Counted from the first letter of the stretch, positions 16,464-26,394 are shown. The stretch is 64,000 bases of DNA from Bin5 sp965208965 (GCA_965208965.1 OZ242384.1:2046001-2110000); one strand, 5' to 3'. Numbers and translations: made by a program. The notes: generated by a model not told the origin, from the sequence alone.

Positions 16464-18683
16464 GTGACAGATCAAGCAGCTGATTGGAACGAATTCGTCA
16501 TCAACCATTCGGCCGGCCATCTCCTGCAGACGAGTGAATGGGCGGCCTTGAAATGCCGCTCCGGCTGGTGGGCCAAACGCGTTCTCCTGCCGGAATCGAC
16601 AGCCGGCGACGGCGCGCAAGCCGGGGCGATGATCCTCTTCCGCAGAATAATGGGCCAGGTCCTGGCATACGTCCCCAGAGGCCCCCTTGTAGACTGGTCC
16701 GACTCTTCGCTGACGGAAGCTGTGGTGGCGCGCATGTGCGATGTTGCCCGGCAGGAGGGAGCGTTCGCGCTGAAGATCGAGCCGGACCTGCTGGACACGG
16801 CAGTCAACCGGCAGTGGCTCAGCGCGGCCGGCTTCCATCCCAGCCTCCAAACGATTCAGCCTCGCAGCACCGTTGTCGTCGATCTGCAGCCGGACGAAGA
16901 CACGATCCTCGCGCGGATGAAGAGCAAGTGGCGCTACAACATCCGCCTGGCCGCGCGCAAAGGCGTGAGCGTGCGAGAGCTTGAGGCGCATGAACTGCCC
17001 CTGTTCCAGCAGCTGATGGAAGAGACGGGCAAGCGGGACGGGTTTTCCGTCCACAACGCCGCCTACTACCGCGACGCCTACGAACTGCTGGCATCCCGCT
17101 GGGGCGCCTTCCTGCTGGCCTCGCATGAGGGCGATCCTCTGGCAAGCATTGCGGTGTTTGCCTGTGGTTCGTCCGCCTGCTACCTGTGGGGGGCCAGCAA
17201 CAACCGCCGCCGCAACCTGATGCCCAACCATGCGCTCCAATGGGAAGCGATGCGCTGGGCGAGGGAACGCGGCTGCGCCCGCTATGATTTCTGGGGCGTC
17301 CCCGATGAGATCGGCGCCATCGCCACCGGTCTCTGGCAGGAAGGGCGCAACGCTGTTGCCGCCGAGAAAACGCCGGTCGATCTGAATGCGCTCCCAGCCG
17401 GAGACCTCTGGGGCGTTTTCCGTTTCAAACAGGGCTTTGGCGGCGCGGTCGAGCGTACCGTCGGCGCCTGGGACCTGCCCCTGCGTCGATCGGTCTATGG
17501 TCTTTATCAGGGCGCTCTGCTGGCGAAGGACCGGGCTACCTCAAGCAGGTACGGGGCAAATGGGCGAGAGGAGCGGAGGCAGACCTCCTCCTCCGCCATT
17601 GAGGTAGCTATGGAGCCGGTGCTGACGGCCGCGGCGTGGGACGAACTATTGACGCAGCTGCCTCCCGATCGCAGCCACGTTTTGCAAAGCTGGTCGTGGG
17701 GTCTCGTCAAGGCCGGCAGCGGTTGGCGCGTTGAACGCTGGCGTGTGCAGAGGGGCGGTCAGCCCTTGGGGGCTTTTCAGTTGCTCTGGCGGCAACCTAC
17801 GGAAGCGCTGCCCTTGCGCGTGGCTTACGTGCCCAAGGGCCCCCTGCTGGATTGGTCGGATGACGAAGCAGCTGCGCTCGTATTGACGCAGATCGAAGAA
17901 CTGTGCCGGCGGCGGGGCTGCCTTCAGGTAAAAATCGATCCTGATGTTGGCGAAAATCATGCGGAATGGGCGCGTCTGAAGCAGTTGCTTCTCCAGCGCA
18001 ACTGGCGCTTCAGCCCAGAGCAGATTCAGTTCAAAAATACCGGCTTCACGGACATCGCCCGAACCGAAGAAGAGTTGTTGAATTCGTTCAAGAGCAAATG
18101 GCGCTATAACATCCGGCTGGCCGATCGACGGGGCGTCACCGTTCGCTGCGGCGATGTAAAGGATTTGCCGGGTTTCTATCGACTCTACAAAGAGACGAGC
18201 GCCCGCGACGGATTTCTGATCCGTCCTTTCTCCTACTACAACTCCCTGTGGCGTACGTTTCTGAAGATGCAGCAGGACGAGGGGACACGGACCGGCGGGG
18301 CGCTGTTGTTGGCCGAGCATCCAGACGAGCCGCAGCCCATTGCCGGGTTGTTTCTGCTCCGTTACGGTCGTCAGACTCTCTATTTCAATGGGGCCAGCAG
18401 TGCACGCCGGCGCCGCGACATGCCCAACTACCTCTTACAGTGGCGGGCGCTGCAGTGGGCCAAGGCACAGGGCTGCACGGTCTATGATTGGTGGGGTGCG
18501 CCGACGAACCCCGATGAACCCAGCGATCCTCTCCAAGGGGTATGGCGCTTTAAGGAAGGGTTTGCCGCCAGAATGGCCGTGCATATGGGGGCGTGGGACT
18601 GGTCGCCCAGCCCGCTGCTATGGCATAGCTACCATTGGGGGAAGACGCAGTTGCTGGAAGTGATGAGCAAGCGGCGCCGCTAG
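16464..18683 (+). CDS. Double-domain FemAB/FemX-type aminoacyltransferase
   Basis: A protein of about 740 residues made of two FemAB (GNAT-fold) units in tandem. These enzymes add amino acids from aminoacyl-tRNA to the peptidoglycan stem peptide. Each half has the same landmarks: a TSEWAALK- or LQSWSWGLVK-like entry, a YVPRGPLVDWSD / YVPKGPLLDWSD strand, KSKWRYNIRLA near residues 152 and 541, ARDGF/KRDGF, and YDFWGVPDE / YDWWGAPTN near the end. The two halves are diverged, so the duplication is old. The start may be GTG 16464 (GGGGGAG just upstream, tight spacing) or TTG 16449. It is monocistronic and convergent with the next gene. Confidence 0.88.
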   Translation: MTDQAADWNEFVINHSAGHLLQTSEWAALKCRSGWWAKRVLLPESTAGDGAQAGAMILFRRIMGQVLAYVPRGPLVDWSDSSLTEAVVARMCDVARQEGAFALKIEPDLLDTAVNRQWLSAAGFHPSLQTIQPRSTVVVDLQPDEDTILARMKSKWRYNIRLAARKGVSVRELEAHELPLFQQLMEETGKRDGFSVHNAAYYRDAYELLASRWGAFLLASHEGDPLASIAVFACGSSACYLWGASNNRRRNLMPNHALQWEAMRWARERGCARYDFWGVPDEIGAIATGLWQEGRNAVAAEKTPVDLNALPAGDLWGVFRFKQGFGGAVERTVGAWDLPLRRSVYGLYQGALLAKDRATSSRYGANGREERRQTSSSAIEVAMEPVLTAAAWDELLTQLPPDRSHVLQSWSWGLVKAGSGWRVERWRVQRGGQPLGAFQLLWRQPTEALPLRVAYVPKGPLLDWSDDEAAALVLTQIEELCRRRGCLQVKIDPDVGENHAEWARLKQLLLQRNWRFSPEQIQFKNTGFTDIARTEEELLNSFKSKWRYNIRLADRRGVTVRCGDVKDLPGFYRLYKETSARDGFLIRPFSYYNSLWRTFLKMQQDEGTRTGGALLLAEHPDEPQPIAGLFLLRYGRQTLYFNGASSARRRRDMPNYLLQWRALQWAKAQGCTVYDWWGAPTNPDEPSDPLQGVWRFKEGFAARMAVHMGAWDWSPSPLLWHSYHWGKTQLLEVMSKRRR

Positions 18684-18729
18684 CGCTGCCCAACTGAACT
18701 ATGTCACGGGCCAGCCGTGAGAAACCGGC

Positions 18730-20154
18730 CTACCCGGACAGAGTGGCGCCGTCGGGGATGACGATCGGCGTGTCCGTGCTGTTCGACAGAGTGACGTCGC
18801 CCTCCACCGTGACAGAATCGCCAAAGGTGTAGGGGCCAGTAACGGATAAGCTGCGGCACCGGAGAAGGGAAGGCGGCCCGTGCGGAAATCGTTCCTCGAT
18901 CTGATCGATGAACTGGTAGAATCGGTCGTCCAGTTCGACAAGCGGAGCCCCCCCAGGGAAGGGACCGCAACCCCGCCGCGGATCCAGACCGACGCACTGT
19001 AGCTGGCTCAACGCGAAGGCGTCGGAGCGCAGCGCCAGCAGGTCATTACATCGTTTCACCGGCATAAAGCGGTCTCGCGACACCTGGATCGCTTGCGCGC
19101 CATCGAATGCCGAGATCGCCAACCCGACCGCGGTTTCCAATTGGAAGACCGGTGGGGAGTTTGGGCGGGCAGGGTCCACCGGTTTATTGTTGACGATCAT
19201 CGGCAGATCCAGGAAACCGTCTCGTTCCTGCAACAGCTTTCGCAAAGTGGGCAGGTGAATCCACAAGTTGTTGGTATTGAACAGCCGGTAACGGTCTATG
19301 TCCTGAAACTGCTCAACCTCCTCAGGAGGGCACTGGGCAATCTCCCGCAGCAGCAGCCGTCCATCAGGGCTCTGGGCAAGGTGCCCCCCCTTGCGGTCGG
19401 CCGCCGTGCGTTCGGTCACTTCCATCATAAAGGGCAGGTTGCGGGCCGCGAAATATCCCAAAATTTCGATGTCGACAGTTGCGCCCAGATTGTCGGCGTT
19501 GCTGACGAACATGTATTCATACCCCAGTGAAAGCATCTTTCTGAGCAGGCTGCTCATGTGCAGAGTGAGGTAAATGTCGCCGTGTCCGGGAGGACACCAT
19601 TCCTTGGCCGGGTCTTGATGCCACTCAACCGGCTGCAGAGTCTCCTGCCAGATTTTGGGAACTTTGTTTTGCAGGAAAGTCAGCGGTAGGGCCCCCGCGT
19701 CGCATGCTGCCAGCTGCGGGTAGGCGCCAAGTGCCTGCTGGGTTGCTTCCTGCGTGCTGTAGCTGTTCATGAAGATGAGGGGCAGTCGCGCCGTCATCTT
19801 CCGGCGCAGGTGCAGGACATGCCGGACGATAATATCCAGAAAGCGCAACCCGTTCTTTACCATCAGCAGCGATCTCGGCCCATGCAGGCCCATCGTCGCG
19901 CCCAAACCGCCGTTCAGTTTCACGACGACGAGCCGGCCGAGCGCGTCCAGGCCCTCGTCATGTAAACCGGTGACGGTGGAACTGTCGGCTATATCGGATG
20001 GTGGGCGTGCGCTGGCGCCGGGGATGTAACCTGTGGCGCCGGCGCCGAGTCGGGCGTAGTAATGTTCAAAGCTGCGAATCAGTAGGTCGTCCAGACCCGC
20101 TTGTTTCATTTTCTGCCGAACCGGTGCGAATGACACCGTGGGTATTCGACCCAT
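18730..20154 (-). CDS. UTP--glucose-1-phosphate uridylyltransferase (UDPGP family)
   Basis: A 474-residue nucleotidyltransferase of the eukaryote-like UGP type rather than the GalU type. It makes UDP-glucose from UTP and glucose-1-phosphate. Key motifs are VVKLNGGLGATMG at residues 77-89 (nucleotide loop), EWCPPGHGDIYLTL (uridine/sugar site), FVSNADNLGATVD (metal and sugar phosphate) and MEVTERTAADRKGG. The C terminus forms a short left-handed beta-helix-like tail (SVTVEGDVTLS). The start ATG 20154 has GAGG seven bases upstream. UDP-glucose could supply the glycosyltransferases elsewhere in the window. It could also be a UDP-N-acetylhexosamine enzyme; UGP is more likely. Confidence 0.88.
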   Translation of the reverse strand: MGRIPTVSFAPVRQKMKQAGLDDLLIRSFEHYYARLGAGATGYIPGASARPPSDIADSSTVTGLHDEGLDALGRLVVVKLNGGLGATMGLHGPRSLLMVKNGLRFLDIIVRHVLHLRRKMTARLPLIFMNSYSTQEATQQALGAYPQLAACDAGALPLTFLQNKVPKIWQETLQPVEWHQDPAKEWCPPGHGDIYLTLHMSSLLRKMLSLGYEYMFVSNADNLGATVDIEILGYFAARNLPFMMEVTERTAADRKGGHLAQSPDGRLLLREIAQCPPEEVEQFQDIDRYRLFNTNNLWIHLPTLRKLLQERDGFLDLPMIVNNKPVDPARPNSPPVFQLETAVGLAISAFDGAQAIQVSRDRFMPVKRCNDLLALRSDAFALSQLQCVGLDPRRGCGPFPGGAPLVELDDRFYQFIDQIEERFPHGPPSLLRCRSLSVTGPYTFGDSVTVEGDVTLSNSTDTPIVIPDGATLSG

Positions 20155-20214
20155 TCATTTACCTCGAAGTTGCGTGATGCCTGGGGTTCTCTGATCGCTG
20201 CGGCTTTTCTCTCG

Positions 20215-21888
20215 TTACCAGCCGACCGCGCAGCCGTCCTTGCGCGGGTCGCTCCCTCCGGTCAGGACGCCGCTTTCCGGATCGCGGACGATTATCTGAC
20301 CGCCGCCGAAACCGCCTCGCCCCGCCCCGTCCACCGGAACCACCTGATGTCCGCGGCGGGACATTTCTGCCAGGATATCATAGTCCCAGCCTTCTTCAAT
20401 CGCCAGTTGGCCTCCGGCTTCGTCCGCGCCTAACCCTGCATGCGGGCCGCTCAGCGACCAGCGCGGCATGTCCAGGGCCTGCTGCGGGCTCATGCCCAGG
20501 GCCACCATGTTTACCAGCATCTGCAGATGTCCTTGGGGCTGCATATAGCCCCCCATCACGCCGAAGCTGGCCTGCAACGCGCCGCCCCGGGTCGTCATCG
20601 CCGGGATAATCGTGTGATACGGCCGCTTGTTCGGAGCGAGACAGTTGGGATGGTCGGGGTCAAGAACGAAGAGCGCGGCCCGGTTTTGCAGGCTGACACC
20701 GCTTCCGGGCACAACCAGCCCGCTGCCCGTTCCCTGGTACAGGCTGTTGATAAAACTGCAAGCGTTCCCCTCACCGTCGGCGGTAGTCAGATAGACGGTA
20801 TCCGAACCGGCCATGGGGTAACCGCTGAAAACCGACGCCGCGGCCCGCTGCGGGTCTATCTCCCCGCGTCTCTGATCAGCATAGGCGCGGCTGGCAAGTG
20901 TTTCCAGGGGGATCGGTACCACATCGACATCACAGACCCACTGCTGGGCCTCGGCGTAGCCAATGCGCATACACTCAACCAGTGTGTGCAGACGGTCCAC
21001 GCTCGACATATCGGCCAGATCGAAGCCGTCCGCCAGATTTGCCGCAACGATGGCCGCCAATCCCTGCCCGTTTGGCGGGCATTCGTAAAGGCGAACATCG
21101 CCGAAATCGGCAGTGATAGGCTCATGCCAGGTGCTGGTGTGGGCCGCCATATCCTCCGGTGTGATCCAACCGCCGTAGCGCTGTACGTGCTTGCTCAGTT
21201 TGTCGGCAAACTCCCCGACGTAGATTGCCTCTTTGCCGTCAGCCGCGATCGCCCTCAGCGTCTGTCCCAAAGTGGGAATACGCATCACCTGCCCGGGCTG
21301 CGGCGCGCAGCCGTCAATGAGAAGCTCATGACCGCTCGGCTGCTCAGGTCCGTTGTCCAGGTCACTGCTGATCCATTCGGGTGAACGCCGCAGTTTGGCT
21401 GCCTGCGAGGCCCAGCCCCGCCCAATCCATTCGGTGACGGGATAGCCCTTTTCAGCCAGTTCGATGGCGGGCTTGAGAACATCTGCCAGAGCCATGTCGC
21501 CGTGCCTTTCCAGCAGATCGCTCCACCCGGCGACGGTTCCCGGAATACTGACGCTGTGGCCGGTAAACTGGGGCATGTAGGAATAACCGAGACGTCGCAC
21601 GTCTTCGATCGATGCCGCGCTGGCAGAGCGGCCCGACCCATTGAGCGCGGTCACAGATTCCGTTTGGGCATCCCAGTAGAGGGCGAAACAGTCGCCCCCA
21701 ATGCCGGTGGAGATCGGCTCGACCACGTTCAGGGCTGCGGCCGTTGCGATCGCGGCGTCGGCTGCGTTGCCGCCTGCCTGCAGAATCGATAGCCCGGCCT
21801 GTGCGGCAAGCGGTTGACTGGTGGCGACCAGTCCGTTACGCGCCAAGACATTACTGCGGCGCGAGCGAAAAACGAAATCAAAATTCAT
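20215..21888 (-). CDS. Gamma-glutamyltransferase family protein
   Basis: A 557-residue Ntn-hydrolase precursor of the GGT family (YwrD-like group), which cleaves gamma-glutamyl compounds after self-processing into two chains. The processing/catalytic threonine is probably Thr364 in GSDTVYLTTADGEGN. Downstream come the oxyanion-hole GSGLVVPGSGVSLQNR and PYHTIIPAMTTRGG. The N-terminal chain starts NGLVATSQPLAAQAGLSIL and has the GGNAADAAIATAAAL and GIGGDCFALYWD motifs. No signal peptide is evident, so it may be cytosolic. A short inverted repeat lies 44 bp upstream of the start. Confidence 0.9.
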   Translation of the reverse strand: MNFDFVFRSRRSNVLARNGLVATSQPLAAQAGLSILQAGGNAADAAIATAAALNVVEPISTGIGGDCFALYWDAQTESVTALNGSGRSASAASIEDVRRLGYSYMPQFTGHSVSIPGTVAGWSDLLERHGDMALADVLKPAIELAEKGYPVTEWIGRGWASQAAKLRRSPEWISSDLDNGPEQPSGHELLIDGCAPQPGQVMRIPTLGQTLRAIAADGKEAIYVGEFADKLSKHVQRYGGWITPEDMAAHTSTWHEPITADFGDVRLYECPPNGQGLAAIVAANLADGFDLADMSSVDRLHTLVECMRIGYAEAQQWVCDVDVVPIPLETLASRAYADQRRGEIDPQRAAASVFSGYPMAGSDTVYLTTADGEGNACSFINSLYQGTGSGLVVPGSGVSLQNRAALFVLDPDHPNCLAPNKRPYHTIIPAMTTRGGALQASFGVMGGYMQPQGHLQMLVNMVALGMSPQQALDMPRWSLSGPHAGLGADEAGGQLAIEEGWDYDILAEMSRRGHQVVPVDGAGRGGFGGGQIIVRDPESGVLTGGSDPRKDGCAVGW

Positions 21889-21931
21889 AGACAGTTCTTT
21901 CCGAAGCGTACAGACAGGGGCAAATGGAATA

Positions 21932-21948
21932 GACTATTCATGATAGTC
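21932..21948. promoter_or_regulatory. Inverted repeat upstream of the gamma-glutamyltransferase gene
   Basis: GACTAT-TCATG-ATAGTC is a perfect 6-bp inverted repeat with a 5-bp spacer, 44 bp before the ggt-like start codon. It is the only dyad I noticed in the 287-bp divergent gap 21889-22175. It could be an operator, but the arms are short. Confidence 0.3.
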
Positions 21949-22175
21949 CATTGGTAGGGAATAGGCAAAGCGGTCAAGGATCGCATTTGCGCCGTAGCCA
22001 ACACGCCCGGGCGCGCCCCTCTTAAGAATTCAGATCCTTTTGGCGGAACTACCCGGCTACGGTAGACTATTTGGATAGGGTTTGTTCCATCTCCTCCTGG
22101 TTGCCATCTTGCTTCCGGACCCGAAGTCCGCGGCAACCAACAAGTCTGCTTGGCGTCCCGATTCAGTAACTGCCA

Positions 22176-22958
22176 ATGGGTTTTCTGGTTGAGGCCATTG
22201 CCAACATTTCACCTTATATCTATGCGACGTGTGGTCTGCTGGCTCTATTTCAACTGTATCGCACGTGGCAGGTGCGCGCTGAGCGGCGCCAGGCCGTCTT
22301 TTCCCTCGAGCGGGACAAGGCGCTCGACGACCTGTATCGCATCTTTCTTTCAGCCTTGTTGATGCTTGTGGTGATGGGATTCACCTACTTCACCAGCACA
22401 ACGCTGCGCGAGGCAATGAGCGCGGTGGAGTCGTCGTCAGTTCTTTCTTCGCCGGACGACCCTTCAGCACCCTCAAACAGTTCATTGTCTGCGCTGATTC
22501 CAACGCCGACATTCACACCCGAGCCTCCGACGCCAACCCCCTTACCAACCCGCATCGTCGTCCCCACGCCCGTGCCGGACAACCGGGAGGAAGATGAGCA
22601 GCCAGAGGAGCCTGCTCCCGCGCCCAACCAGCTTCCCGTCTCTCCGGCACTGTGTCCCGACGGACGGTCAGTCATACTGTCACCGGGAAACGGGGCGATC
22701 GTAAGTGGGGAGGTCCCAATTGTGGGTACAGCCCAGCACGATCAATTCTCCTTTTATAAGCTGGAGTTTGCGTCCAGCGGCGCTAATCAGAGTTTCAACT
22801 ACTTTGACGGCGCTGAAAGCCCCGTCGTCGGCGGGCTCCTAGGTAATCTGAACAGCAGCGCTATGGCGAACGGAATATATGTTATTCAGGTCGTCGTGGT
22901 GGATACCACTGGCAACTATCCGCAGCCCTGTAGCGTGACGGTGACAGTACAGAACTGA
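22176..22958 (+). CDS. Membrane-anchored protein with Pro/Thr linker and Ig-like C-terminal domain
   Basis: A 260-residue protein I cannot assign to a named family. Residues 1-30 and about 55-75 are hydrophobic helices separated by a basic loop (QVRAERRQAVFSLERDKAL). A low-complexity Ser/Pro/Thr linker follows, including PTPTFTPEPPTPTPLPTR. The last 100 residues look like an extracellular beta-sandwich: SVILSPGNGAIVSGEVPIVG, with a middle KLEFASSG strand and an end VIQVVVVDTTGNYPQPC. This is the Ig-like pattern common in Chloroflexota surface proteins. Two more envelope genes follow on the same strand, so it may open a three-gene unit. Confidence 0.7.
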   Translation: MGFLVEAIANISPYIYATCGLLALFQLYRTWQVRAERRQAVFSLERDKALDDLYRIFLSALLMLVVMGFTYFTSTTLREAMSAVESSSVLSSPDDPSAPSNSSLSALIPTPTFTPEPPTPTPLPTRIVVPTPVPDNREEDEQPEEPAPAPNQLPVSPALCPDGRSVILSPGNGAIVSGEVPIVGTAQHDQFSFYKLEFASSGANQSFNYFDGAESPVVGGLLGNLNSSAMANGIYVIQVVVVDTTGNYPQPCSVTVTVQN

Positions 22959-23010
22959 TGACGGCGAATCCTGAAATATGCGCTACAACTTCGCTTTTTG
23001 AGTGCGGCCG

Positions 23011-25575
23011 ATGAAGGAAAGATTCCTGCGCCTGGGGAAAACTCTGGCCGCCGGGCGAAGCCTCATCCGGGGAAATCCGCTGGGGGCCGGCATTGTTTTC
23101 GCCATCGTCATTTCGTTGCTTGTGCTTATGTCGTTCTTAGTGCGCGACGTTGATCAAGCCGCCTTGCCAACGCCCGACAACAGATCGACCGGAGTCTCTG
23201 CGCTGCAATCGGACCCTGCGGCTAGTACGCCCACGGCCACCCCGTCCCCCAGCGCCAACGCGCAGGCGGCCAATGTCGATGTCGCAACTGTTCCTCCTAC
23301 GGCAACAGGCAGCCCGCCACCGACGCTGACATCGACCAGTGCGTCGACACCTTCACCCACGGTAACAGCGACAGTCACGCCAACAGCGACAGTCACCCCA
23401 ACGCCGACAGCGACGGAACTCTATGTGCCGGTCAGTGTCTTTCCTTCGGAAATTGAGATCGGCGCGCCTGACAATGTGACAGGGCGTGTCGTTCTGTTCC
23501 CTGCCCGTCTGCGGGCCGGTCCCTCCACGCAGGATGACGTACTGACGCGCTTGGGCCAGGATGTTGAGGTCACTATCGGGGGCATCATCGCCAGCGGCAC
23601 CTGGGTCCTGTTGAAAGTAACCGACTCAAGAACAGAGCTGGACGGCGAAGAAGGTTGGATGGCGGTCGAACTGCTGGAGATCGACGGCGATCTGACGACG
23701 CTGCTGAACTATACCGATGAGGGCATTCGCATTCGGCCGTTCGGCTCGCGCCCGCCCGGCATCGGGATCAAGGTGACGCCACAGCCGACTGCAGCAGCCC
23801 AGCTGGCGACGGCCGCGTTTGGTGCCACCCCGATAGCGCCGCCCACAATAACGGCGACGGCAACAGTGACGCCCGCGCCGACCGAAACTGAAACCGCGAC
23901 AGCCGCACCGACGGCAACATCCACACCAACACTGACGCCAACGGTGACGGAGACTCTTACGCCGACCGCCACGGCCACGCTTACACCGACGCCGACTGCG
24001 ACATTCACGCCGACTCCACTACCAACGTCCACACCGACCGCCACGCGCGATTCTTCGGCGCAAGCGACGGACTACATACCCACGGAACTATCCGCTGTCG
24101 CCCTTCAGCCGGCGCAGGCCCCTCCTCCTCAGGCTGATGAATTTGCAGCGACCGTACTCGACAAGTCCGAGCCGGCCGACCCCGCAGAACTGGTATCCGT
24201 TCGCACAGACAGCGGTGAAGTCCTGCTGTTGGATATCGATCCGGTTGAGGAACGGATTATGGTGTGGAGCGGAGTCTTTGGGGCCTCCCAGGGAGAATGG
24301 CTGGAGGCGGGTCCGGACTTCCTCTGGCCGGGTTCCAGGGTCTATGTGGAAGGGGGCAAAGATGAGGGTAACAGCGTGGCCGTTTCCGGTATACGCGTGG
24401 CCGCTCCGCCTGAGTTCCAGCGCGTAAGGCGCATGGATGTGCCGACCTTCGGCGCGGCCGTCAAGAGCGGCAAGGCTGTCGCACTACTGGGAAGGCGCGG
24501 CGACCCCGGAATCTTCCTCCTGCACCAGGATGGTGTGGTGACTGTTGTGCGCGAAACTGGACAGAGTGTGCTGCCCGTCTACGACGGCGCCGAAGGATTC
24601 GTGATTCCGGATGCCAACGCGCCATCAGACCAAAACGGTTTCCTCTATGTTCGTGGGGACGGTATCGGACTATCCTTCCGGGCCCATCCCTTCCACAGCG
24701 TGAGGGGAATCGTATCAGACGAGCGCGGCGATATCTGGTGGATCGAGATGCCGCAGGTTGGGCTGGCTCAATGGCGGCTCTGGCACTACAACAGTCAAGA
24801 CGGCGAGATTGTTCTGCGGGTGCAGGCTCCTACCTCTCTGTTGGGGGGAAGGGCCAACACGCCAATTCAGCCGACGCTGATCGCAGCCCTGGCCGGCGCC
24901 GGAGACCTGCGATCGTTCGTAATTGATACCGCCAATCTGGATGCCGGGCGTCAGTATACCGGCCTGTACCGCGTCGATCTGAATGCAGAAGGCGAAATCG
25001 ATGTCAGTCGCCTGGCGCCCGAGGGCATCTATCGCGGGCCTTTCCAGCTCAGCCCCGGCGACCGCCGCCTGGCCCATCTGGCCTATGATCCTCAGCATCC
25101 GAGCCTGACGGTCGGCTTTGTCCGCCCCGCTAACCAGCTGTGGGTACGGGAAATGGCTCTCAACGGCGCCGGGGCCCGCGGCCGCTTGAGCGCCCAAACC
25201 CAGACTAGATTTGAATTCTTCGCGCCGCAGTTGGCCTGGCGGGACGATGATCGGATTCTCCTTGCCCGCAGCCGTTTTTCACCCCAGGGCGTCTTTTCGC
25301 TGGAGATTTTCGGTATCACCCAGGTGGACCTAAGGGAAACGGATTCCGCAGCCCGCTCCTCCTATCTTTATCCGCTGGGCGATGTGGTCGGGGACTACGC
25401 CGCCTGCGTCGACGGCTCGGTTCTAATCACTGTAAGGTCGGGCAACCGGGTTCCCCGGCTGGAGGAATGGACAGGTGAAGGGCGCCCCCAGATTCAAGGC
25501 CAGCTACCGGGATACTATGACCGTATCTTCCTCTGCTGGCAGCGCTACTCCGGTCCTGTTCGGATTCGCCGGTGA
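23011..25575 (+). CDS. Large membrane-anchored surface protein with SH3-like domain and Pro/Thr linkers
   Basis: About 854 residues of unknown function. A single membrane helix lies near residues 29-48 (GIVFAIVISLLVLMSFLV) after a basic cytoplasmic tail. Two long Thr/Pro/Ala-rich linkers (about 70-140 and 280-350) flank a bacterial SH3-like domain (VLFPARLRAGPSTQDDVLTR to EGWMAVELLEI). The C-terminal 480 residues contain repeated beta-strand segments ending in R-x-L-A-H-L-A-Y-type motifs, suggesting a beta-propeller. ATG 23011 was chosen over GTG 23002. Its stop overlaps the next start as ATGA, so the two are translationally coupled. Confidence 0.75.
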   Translation: MKERFLRLGKTLAAGRSLIRGNPLGAGIVFAIVISLLVLMSFLVRDVDQAALPTPDNRSTGVSALQSDPAASTPTATPSPSANAQAANVDVATVPPTATGSPPPTLTSTSASTPSPTVTATVTPTATVTPTPTATELYVPVSVFPSEIEIGAPDNVTGRVVLFPARLRAGPSTQDDVLTRLGQDVEVTIGGIIASGTWVLLKVTDSRTELDGEEGWMAVELLEIDGDLTTLLNYTDEGIRIRPFGSRPPGIGIKVTPQPTAAAQLATAAFGATPIAPPTITATATVTPAPTETETATAAPTATSTPTLTPTVTETLTPTATATLTPTPTATFTPTPLPTSTPTATRDSSAQATDYIPTELSAVALQPAQAPPPQADEFAATVLDKSEPADPAELVSVRTDSGEVLLLDIDPVEERIMVWSGVFGASQGEWLEAGPDFLWPGSRVYVEGGKDEGNSVAVSGIRVAAPPEFQRVRRMDVPTFGAAVKSGKAVALLGRRGDPGIFLLHQDGVVTVVRETGQSVLPVYDGAEGFVIPDANAPSDQNGFLYVRGDGIGLSFRAHPFHSVRGIVSDERGDIWWIEMPQVGLAQWRLWHYNSQDGEIVLRVQAPTSLLGGRANTPIQPTLIAALAGAGDLRSFVIDTANLDAGRQYTGLYRVDLNAEGEIDVSRLAPEGIYRGPFQLSPGDRRLAHLAYDPQHPSLTVGFVRPANQLWVREMALNGAGARGRLSAQTQTRFEFFAPQLAWRDDDRILLARSRFSPQGVFSLEIFGITQVDLRETDSAARSSYLYPLGDVVGDYAACVDGSVLITVRSGNRVPRLEEWTGEGRPQIQGQLPGYYDRIFLCWQRYSGPVRIRR

Positions 25576-26378
25576 TGGGTGGTCAGTGGCCGGCAGCAAC
25601 GGCAATTTGGCCTGAAGGGTTGATACATTTCGCTGGCGCCACCCATCTGATCCTGGGGATTGTCGGCGTCATTCTGGGTGCCTTGCTGGTGATCTGGTGG
25701 ACCCAGCAAACGGGCCGTTGGTACGCTGTCTTTGCCGGCACGCTTCTGTTCAGCATGCTGTTGAACGTGGCGGCCTTTTACGTATTCGTCGTCCCGCCCC
25801 ACAGTGCCGGATGCATTGACCTCTGCCCCGGCCGAATCGGTTTCCCCCTCCCCTTCGCCACACTTTCTTCCGCCGGAACGGTTCAGGTCTTTATCGGAGA
25901 TTTTCTCCTGAACCTGCTGCTGCTGTGGCTGCTGTTGTTCGGGGGTGTGGTTGTCTGGCGAATTCTGAGCGACGCCATCCAGCTAAGAGAGAGGGGACTT
26001 CGTTTTCGGCTGCTGTCTTTTGTGACGTTCGTTCTTCTGTCCTGGGGTCTTCTGCCCCGCTACTTCAGTCCTCCAGCCGCCAATGTAACAGGCGATGAAT
26101 TGCGACTTGTGGTCAATGCCCGTCGCGCCGCCGAATCAACCTACGGCGTAACCGGACTGTGGGTCCACCGTCTGGCGCTGGAGGACATTCGTTACGTTCC
26201 CGTGGAGGCGCCTGATATCTTCGGCGACATCGACAAGCCGCAGGCACAGGTCTGCCTGCGAGGGTATACCTACTTCTATCTTCCCTGGCGCCGCTATAGG
26301 GTGAAACTCGACCAGACAGGCGTCACCCCTCTGAATTTTGAGGAGCTGTCTTTGACCAGAAGCTGCTGGCTGCCCTGA
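25572..26378 (+). CDS. Hypothetical multi-pass membrane protein
   Basis: A 268-residue protein with four hydrophobic segments: about 16-38 (HLILGIVGVILGALLVIWW), 45-75, 105-128 (LLNLLLLWLLLFGGVVVW) and 145-160. A soluble C-terminal domain of about 100 residues follows (ELRLVVNARRAAESTYGVTG). It starts inside the stop codon of the large surface protein (ATGA overlap), which argues for a joint function at the envelope. I do not recognise the family. The gene converges on the DUF3179 gene; a hairpin lies between them. Confidence 0.7.
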   Translation: MMGGQWPAATAIWPEGLIHFAGATHLILGIVGVILGALLVIWWTQQTGRWYAVFAGTLLFSMLLNVAAFYVFVVPPHSAGCIDLCPGRIGFPLPFATLSSAGTVQVFIGDFLLNLLLLWLLLFGGVVVWRILSDAIQLRERGLRFRLLSFVTFVLLSWGLLPRYFSPPAANVTGDELRLVVNARRAAESTYGVTGLWVHRLALEDIRYVPVEAPDIFGDIDKPQAQVCLRGYTYFYLPWRRYRVKLDQTGVTPLNFEELSLTRSCWLP

Positions 26379-26394
26379 AGACCGGCGCCCGGCA

